NCBI RefSeq assembly: GCF_041146795.1
Contig: NC_135180.1
Coordinates: 33,968,794-34,032,793 of the forward strand
Length of the DNA: 64,000 bases
Source of the DNA: Maylandia zebra
Taxonomy: Eukaryota; Chordata; Actinopteri; Cichliformes; Cichlidae
Direction of reading: 5' to 3'
Part shown: positions 57,701 through 64,000 of the stretch, piece by piece
Position numbering within the stretch: position 1 is the stretch's first letter
Layout of the letters: each line of letters opens with the position of its first letter
Translations under genes and position numbers: made by a program
Notes under the pieces: model-generated
What the model was told of the DNA's origin: nothing
Databases searched by the model: none
The model's input: only the letters and a program-made list of their open reading frames with translations

Positions 57701-60700
57701 TTTTTTTTCCGCAGTGTGTGAACAGAGTCCGGCTCCACGTTAAACTGTGCTAGCATCAGTGCTGCTGTTGTGTTGTCAGTCTTTTTGTCATAAAACTGGG
57801 GACTGCGTAGGTTTAGTGTTCAATTTCATATTCACTCTGCCCCTAAATACATTTGTATTGCAGGTCTGTTTTTAGTCGCAAATGTGGGTGAGACACTCGT
57901 GTTCACGTTTACATGGTGACGAATAGAGCTGTACATTAAATGAGGCATTGAAATTGTTGAATTTGTACTAAGGATTTTTTTTTTTTCTTTTTTTCAATCA
58001 AGTTATTCGAATTACCCGATGAATCGTTTCGGTCCTGCATCATAGTACACATTTCATAGCCCATCTTGTTCCTGTGTGGGATTGTTGTCATTGGGTAGAA
58101 TGAATTTTGGCAGAATCAGACAACTTCCTGATAGTATTGGGTGATGGATAAGGATCTGACAAAAAAAAAACCCTAAATGTTTTCTGTGGTACTCAACAAA
58201 GACCACTAAGGGCATCCTGATTGATCCTAGTAAAGGCCACAAACTAAAGTATATCGGCCTTGTAATGAACCTGTATATTATAGTTATTAATTGGGAATGT
58301 GAACAAATACACTGGAGAAGAGTCCAAATAAAAAATTTCATTTTACAGTGGGGTGCTTCTATATTTACTCACCTTGAACCTTTATATAGCTTCTAATTTG
58401 TTGAATTTTGTTGTATTTTATTATGTAGTATGTATTTTTGGGGGGGGTTTTTTGCTAACATTGGTTTACTGAATAATTGTAAACTTTTTCTGAAAATAAT
58501 TGTTTGAATATATTTCTCAACAGAGGCAATTAACTGCCTAAACCGAGCTATTGAGATTTACACGGATATGGTGAGTTTCTTTTCAGTTTAATTTCTAAAG
58601 AGCATCTTTAAGGAAATCAGATGCAAAACATAAAGGGTAGCTCATATTTCTCGCTTCCTCTCACTGTCTTTTTTTTTTTTTTTTACTTTTTCCAAAAAAA
58701 AAAAAAAAAATCATATTTTAGGGGCGTTTCACCATTGCAGCCAAACACCATATCAGCATTGCTGAAATATATGAAACGGAGCTTGTGGACGTTGACAAGG
58801 TTGGGTCAAAAACTGTTTCTTCTTGCTTTTTATTTAAATCCTTATTATGTTTACTTTTTATTAATTGTCAAACAGCAGTATAATAAGCTCTGTTTACAAT
58901 TCATGTATATGTTTGTCTAATTTCTTTTCCAGGCCATTGCTCATTATGAACAGGCAGCAGATTACTACAGAGGTGAAGAATCCACCAGGTAACTATTTTA
59001 AATAAGCACGGTTATCTTTTGCCTTTGGGGAAGTAAAGAATGTAAATGTGTAAAGACACTATGCTGGCTGCTCATGTGCATCTGTACTAAAATTCGCTAT
59101 TACTTTCATATAGCAAGTAGCTCATGCATCAGACTGCTCTAAATACTCTGTTTCAGACTTTAGTTTTTTTCTAATATTTGGCTCTGTGTGACGTCAACAA
59201 GAGCAAACAACAAGAGCATTTTTAATCTGGTCATATTTGACACACAGCTCCATCCACCCACCCGTTCGTCAAACTGTCTGTTCAGGAGTGGCAATCCATC
59301 AAAAGGAAGTTGGTCTAAAACTGCTCATTGTAGACGATTTAAAAAAAGGACTAGTGCCCAGTATAAGATAATTAAGAATGAACTATGAATCATGTAAAGC
59401 TATTCTAATGGAGTCAAAGAATTAAAGTATGGAACTGCAAATGAGCACATGAGGTGCTATCTAAAATTTCTGATACATTAATATTATGTCTTGTTTTACA
59501 GCTGTAGCGTTACTTTTAAATTTAGGACCCTCGATTTCAGTTAATGTGTGGTCTGACATATTGCTGGATTTTTCCTTTTAAAGTTCAGCAAACAAGTGCC
59601 TTCTGAAAGTAGCAACCTATGCAGCTCAGCTGGAGCAGTACCAAAAAGCTATTGAGATCTACGAACAGGTGAGTTAATGCCACCCAGCAGCTTTTATTTC
59701 AAGGTTTTATCCCTCCGGGAGCTTCAGTTGGAGAGTAAAGATAAATTGTGCTTTTTGATTTATTTGTTTATTTTTAGGTTGGAACCCATGCAATGGACAG
59801 TACGCTCCTGAAATACAGTGCCAAGGATCACTTTTTCAAAGCTGCGCTTTGTCACTTTTGCGTAGACCATCTTAATGCAAAAGTAAGCCATTACATACAG
59901 CTCTTATCTGCTGATAATATGCAGACACTGTAATGCAAGCCTTTGATTTTAATAATCTCCCTGCCTTTTCCCAGCTTGCTGTGCAGAAGTATGAAGAAAT
60001 GTTTCCCGCCTTTTCAGACTCGAGAGAGTGCAAGCTGTTGAAGGTAGGCTTTGATGTAATTTTGGGACTAAATCGCTCATCCAGACACATCCAGTAATCA
60101 TGAAGACTTGGAGTGCCATTTAACATAAGAGACTGTTTTCCATCTATTTCCACTATTGTGCTTGTTTTTGTTTTCCTGTTCTCTTTCTCTCTATTAAACT
60201 CATGTTAATCACATGCGATTGACCTGGGTTTAATATACATGCTAATGTTGAAAACATAACTGGACCATAACCTTGAAATTTAATTGAAACCTATTTGGTT
60301 AAATTCAGTTTAATCTTGTTTTTAGTCATCTGGGTTGAGCAAGTAAAGTAAGCCGTGTCTGTGCTTGAAAAGTGTTTTCAAGTGGGTTGATTCTTTTTTT
60401 TTTTTTTTTTTTTTTTTTGTCTGTTTGTTTGTTTTTCCTTTTTCCTAAATTAGAAACTTCTAGATGCCTGGGAAGAGCAGAATGTGGATGCCTATACTGA
60501 TGCAGTGAGTAAACAGTTGCTTTTTTAGCAGACTAGAGGAAGTAGCAAAAATGTAGAATTTACTTCTGTCTTTTATTTCTCGTTTTTTGTAATTCTACCT
60601 TGACACCAGTTCAGTGAAAGAGTTTGCAGACTGTAGCTTCCGTTTCCAGGTTGAAAGACATGCCACCTTGAGATGGTGGACAACAGATTGTGTAGGCTTT

Positions 60701-61294
60701 TCTGTTCATGATTTTGTGATCCAAATTGTTGAAATTGGATTGCATAATGAGTGGTTTGTGCATTCATTGAAGCCATTTCCCCCCAAAAATCTACTGGAGT
60801 CCAGCAGTAATATTATAGCGATGGAAATGAGAATAGTAGGTCAGATTTTTCTGTATGTGTCCCATGACTGAAATATCGATTTGCATCAGTACCTTACAAT
60901 ATCACTACATAGTGATCAAATCAAGTGTTATTAGAACAGTCCTCTGACAGTAAATAGTTGCTGTGTCAGTTTCTTCTTTCTTGTACAGACATCTGAAATA
61001 TATTTACAGAGCTTACCTTTTTTAAGCCTTTTTATTTTTTTTCAAAATGTATTAAATTAATTTTTACCTCAATTCTACACACAAATCTCCCAAAATGACA
61101 AAGTGGGGAAAAAGTTTCATTAAAATTCTTTTAAATGCATTAAAAATAAAAGCAAAACAAAAATAGAACATGTTCATAAGTATTCACATTCTTTGCTTAA
61201 TTTCTTGAGATCTGAGAATCCTTCAGTGGATTTTGACAAATTCCAGATGGGCTGTTTTGTTCTTTTCTGAGGAGTAGTAGCTCTACTTAGCTTC

Positions 61295-61327
<33 letters not shown>

Positions 61328-61695
61328 CCCTCTTTGTTATTATGGGCTGTTTTGTATAGAATTGGAGGTGAAAAATGAATTGAATCCATTTGCAGTAGGG
61401 CTGAAACTAGATGAATTGTGGAACAAGTGAAACGCTGTGAAAACTTTTCAGATGTCTGTATCTGAAAGATTGCTTTCTTAATCCAAACTGTTGAAGCCTC
61501 AACAGGTACATTTATGCAGTTGGAAAAAAAATACTTCATTTTAGTATTGTTTAATAGCAACTGGATTAAAAGTGTTAATACTTACTTTCTCAGGTGAAGG
61601 AATTTGACACCATTTCTCGGTTGGACCAGTGGCTCACCACCATGCTTCTCCGTATCAAGAAAACCATACAGGATGAGGAGAGTGACCTTCGCTGA
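54720..61695 (+). CDS. napa: NAPA, alpha-SNAP
   Basis: Adaptor that loads the ATPase NSF onto SNARE complexes for disassembly after membrane fusion. Exons are 54720-54817, 56170-56249, 56346-56462, 58524-58570, 58722-58799, 58933-58988, 59584-59668, 59778-59882, 59975-60043, 60454-60504 and 61594-61695. All phases fit and give 295 residues, the exact human length. The N-terminus [13 protein letters not shown] and the FFGALFGGSSK loop (membrane and SNARE contact) precede TPR-like helical pairs ([38 protein letters not shown]). The conserved end is [21 protein letters not shown], where NSF activation maps. [21 protein letters not shown] and the DLR end favour alpha over beta-SNAP, as does the BICRA/EHD2 neighbourhood. 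Confidence 0.96.
57925..58040. mobile_element. Possible hAT-type MITE end in a NAPA intron
   Basis: TTATTCGAATTACCCGATGA then ATCGTTTCGGTCCTGCAT resembles the ends of fish elements with ATTCGAATTACTCG...TTTCAGCCCT termini. Only one end is recognisable. Weak call. Confidence 0.3.
60986..61458. mobile_element. Tc1/mariner MITE (473 bp) in NAPA intron 10
   Basis: Perfect 11-bp inverted ends, CAGACATCTGA...TCAGATGTCTG, are flanked by TA on both sides (60984-60985 and 61459-61460). The inverted similarity extends inward: left CACAAATCTCCCAAAATGAC and right GTTATTATGGGCTGTTTTGT are related in opposite orientation. It carries the AATAAAAG..CATAAGTATTCAC motif of Tc1 family ends. There is no transposase. 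Its centre holds a C31 tract. Confidence 0.85.
61296..61326. repeat. Poly-C tract (31 C)
   Basis: Thirty-one uninterrupted C followed by G and CCC, inside the NAPA intron MITE. Such G/C homopolymers are rare and hard to sequence, so the length may be unreliable. Confidence 0.9.
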
Positions 61696-62778
61696 CTTGC
61701 CTCTCCTGTTATTCTTTAAGTCCTAAAAAAATGACTTGCATCCTTGTTTTTTTGCCTTGAGCCTCTCACTTCCATTTAGCAGCATTGTTAATTGTTTGAC
61801 CATTAGCCCTTGTATTCACAGATACCATTTCTTTCCTGCAGTATTCTCTCAAATTCAATACAGTACTCCAAAAATGATGGTCCTTTTAGGTATGAACACT
61901 ACCCTTCTGAGTGCAGGCTTCACACAGTATGTAAATTGTATATTATTATTAATCAGGTATTGGCCCAGAAATAGTTCAGCTGTTCATAATTGGGCTGCAA
62001 TACCAAAAACTCATACCAGCACAATTGTATAATACAGGTTTTATTTTTATCTTCATTTCAATGAGAACAAATGAGAGGACACAAACTCACTAACACTTCA
62101 AGCAACTATATCTATATATATTTCTAAAATGTGCTTTAGAATAAACTAACCAAAATGCCAATATTGATAAAGGCACTCAAATTTGCTTTGGTGATTTTGA
62201 ATGCGTATGTGTACTATTTTGACAAAGGAGAGCGCCTCTAATTAAACAGTGCTAGATCTCAGCTGCAGAGGCCAAGAGTGTCGATCTGAGGTTTTTCCAT
62301 TGAATATATACCCCCTCTGCCTTATGACGCAAATTTCTCAGGATTTGGACTTGATTTGATGAAGATTTATAAAACATGCTTTTATAAGCACAAGTAATTA
62401 ATTTGCTAATTGTTGTCATCACTTCCATTAAAAGTGCTTTTATTCCATAAAAGGTGATAGATGCCCTTCACCTCTGTGAACATTTGCATGGTTTGGAATA
62501 CATGAGAAATGTAAAACAGCTGTTTTCCACCTGTGTAGGAGTGTAAGAGAGAGAGTGTGTGTGTTTTTTGTTTTGTTTTTCTTTCTTAATCTTTGATTTG
62601 TGTTTTCTTGTCTTAAGTAACCAGGCTGAAAAAATAAACAGTTTTTAACGCCTGCAGAGATGCAATACATAATTGGGGGGAGAAAAAGAGCTTTGTACAC
62701 TGTGCTCATGTACCCTGATGATTTTGTCAGTGAACAATTAGTCTTAAATAATTTGTGATGTTTCCTGTCAAACGTTTA

Positions 62779-62784
62779 AATAAA
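62779..62784 (+). terminator. Candidate NAPA polyadenylation signal
   Basis: AATAAA followed by ACTTGTCTC, about 1.1 kb after the NAPA stop; another AATAAA is at about 62632. The intervening sequence lacks coding features and would be the 3' UTR. Confidence 0.5.
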
Positions 62785-63540
62785 CTTGTCTCAATAGCGC
62801 ATCGTGGGCGTGGTTTCCACCTTTGGGAAGGCTGCACCTGTGGCATTTCTCGCTTTCTGTTGAAACGCGAAATAAGGTTTTGCGCTCCGGATTAGTTTTC
62901 GATACCCGAGGACACTTGGAAACTATTTTGAATTTTTCTCTTGCTTTACAGTAATCGGGTTATTATTTTTCTTCACTTTAGATGCAACTCATTTGTTATC
63001 GGTTTGACTTTTTAAAATGTTTTTTATCTTCCGCTCAGGTGTAAAAAGTCAGTGCAAACCCTATCGAGAAAGTAAGAATAAAAAGAAGTCCACCTGATTT
63101 TGATTTGTTTGCGTCCTCCCCCCAACTCCTCGAGACGTTTTTCCGTTGTTTGTTTTTTGGCTTCTAATTAAACACAAGAGAACAAAGGTGTTCCCAGGTG
63201 TATCTCAGCACGCTACAGCTGCACGTGAATGGCCGTGCAAGCCCAAATTAATTCTTTCATGTACATTCTTCTTTCAAATACATATTTTGCGACAATAAAA
63301 ATACTATATATAGTATATTATATACAGTATTTTAATGCATTCAGACATTGTTATATTAAGATCACATATACATGTATTTTAATGTACACATTTATATATA
63401 TGTTCAGTCTCTTATACAAATATTTTTATTACAATCATGAGCCTAGTGGGCTTATGAAAACTATTTTTCATCATCTCCTGAAACTCTCATATCTTCGTCG
63501 CTTGGGGGAGCTAGGACGGCTCATCTGCATCCAGTGTTAC
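62785..63540. other. Intergenic, downstream of NAPA
   Basis: No exon or recognised repeat. A/T-rich, with a TATATA-rich patch at 63298-63330. Confidence 0.45.
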
Positions 63541-63553
63541 TGTAGTGAAGTAG

Positions 63554-63692
63554 TCTTGATGCATGCTCAATCATCCAGGTAAGTAAATCTCCAAAAGTTG
63601 ATTCTGTTCATCTGGACATAGCGAAAACGTGACGACGAAACGTTTCTCCCACAAAACGCTACGTCCAGATGAACAGAATCAACTTTTGGAGA
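63554..63692. repeat. Foldback repeat with 13-bp flanking duplication
   Basis: The head TCTTGATGCATGCTCAATCA leads into a perfect 31-bp inverted repeat (63587-63617 and 63663-63693), one mismatch short of 37 bp, around a 33-nt centre. The whole insert is bracketed by the direct repeat TGTAGTGAAGTAG (63541-63553 and 63693-63705). A related copy lies in SPRED3 intron 1. Confidence 0.85.
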
Positions 63693-63705
63693 TGTAGTGA
63701 AGTAG

Positions 63706-64000
63706 ATATAGGTAGGATTTTACGTGATGTCCGTGAATGCAGCACTAACATCCACACCTTCCCAGTTGATAATTGGAGGCCTTATAAGAAACAGCTGTGC
63801 TTCATTACCACACGAGGCATTTGGAATTCTTTTCCCATCCAAGGTGACCAAGAGCGGTTTGATTTCTTCAGGAAAGCTGCTCATTTTAGTATTGCCCTTT
63901 AGAGAGTAGTAAGTGGGACTGTTGCGTTTATTATGTGGCATATAGTAGGGTGGACTTTGGCAACTGCTTCCCTCTGTTTTATTACAGGATTGTGCCACAC
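63706..64000. other. Unassigned sequence at the right edge
   Basis: A 92-codon frame is open on the minus strand to the window edge (63720-63998), with overlapping open frames on the plus strand. I recognise no family in any of them, no clean splice borders are evident, and nothing further can be said. Confidence 0.3.

Noticed and set aside
61174-61560. Minus-strand frame with a poly-Gly run in a NAPA intron
   Set aside because: The Gly run is the C31 tract of a Tc1 MITE; no protein family is recognised.
54720-61695. Assignment of the SNAP gene to NAPB (beta-SNAP)
   Set aside because: Diagnostic positions ([22 protein letters not shown]-terminal DLR, total 295 residues) follow alpha-SNAP, and so do the neighbours.

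Overview
The window is vertebrate nuclear DNA, almost certainly from a percomorph teleost and possibly a cichlid. It holds intron-rich vertebrate genes with GT-AG exons, compact introns, Tc1/mariner and hAT transposons typical of fish, and a tRNA-derived SINE resembling the African-cichlid AFC family. The species is an inference.

Seven protein-coding genes can be read. In order they are DHX34 (+, C-terminal exons only, cut by the left edge), SPRED3 (-), PSMD8 (-), NUP88 (+, intronless), EHD2 (-), BICRA/GLTSCR1 (-) and NAPA (+). For the six genes other than DHX34 I rebuilt a complete reading frame, and exon phases agree at every junction. In human, DHX34, NAPA, BICRA and EHD2 lie in 19q13.3, while SPRED3 and PSMD8 lie together in 19q13.2, so this window joins two blocks that are separate in human. 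NUP88 is on human chromosome 17 and does not belong to either block.

Region by region: 1-5.3 kb is the end of DHX34. 5.3-8.6 kb is convergent 3' sequence with a degenerate SINE. 8.6-12.9 kb is SPRED3, followed by its purine/pyrimidine-rich 5' flank. 13.4-17.3 kb is repeat-rich (a diverged tandem duplication, a high-copy fish repeat, a Tc1 relic and a SINE). 18.7-22.5 kb is PSMD8, with a NUP88 3'-end fragment in its first intron. 22.5-25.2 kb is the intronless NUP88, head to head with PSMD8 across about 110 bp. 27-32 kb is EHD2. 34-52 kb is BICRA, whose introns carry a three-level nest of mobile elements, a MITE, a clean 996-bp hAT copy and a LINE relic. 54.6-62.8 kb is NAPA, with a Tc1-type MITE holding a 31-C tract. 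63.5-63.7 kb is a foldback repeat flanked by a 13-bp direct repeat.

The genes do not form one pathway. They act in nonsense-mediated decay (DHX34), Ras/MAPK inhibition (SPRED3), the 26S proteasome lid (PSMD8), the nuclear pore (NUP88), caveolar membrane dynamics (EHD2), ncBAF chromatin remodelling (BICRA) and SNARE disassembly (NAPA). The strongest lead is the NUP88 locus. It is a full-length, uninterrupted 719-codon frame of a gene that is multi-exonic in mammals, it shares a short divergent promoter with PSMD8, and a second decayed NUP88 3' fragment sits next to it.
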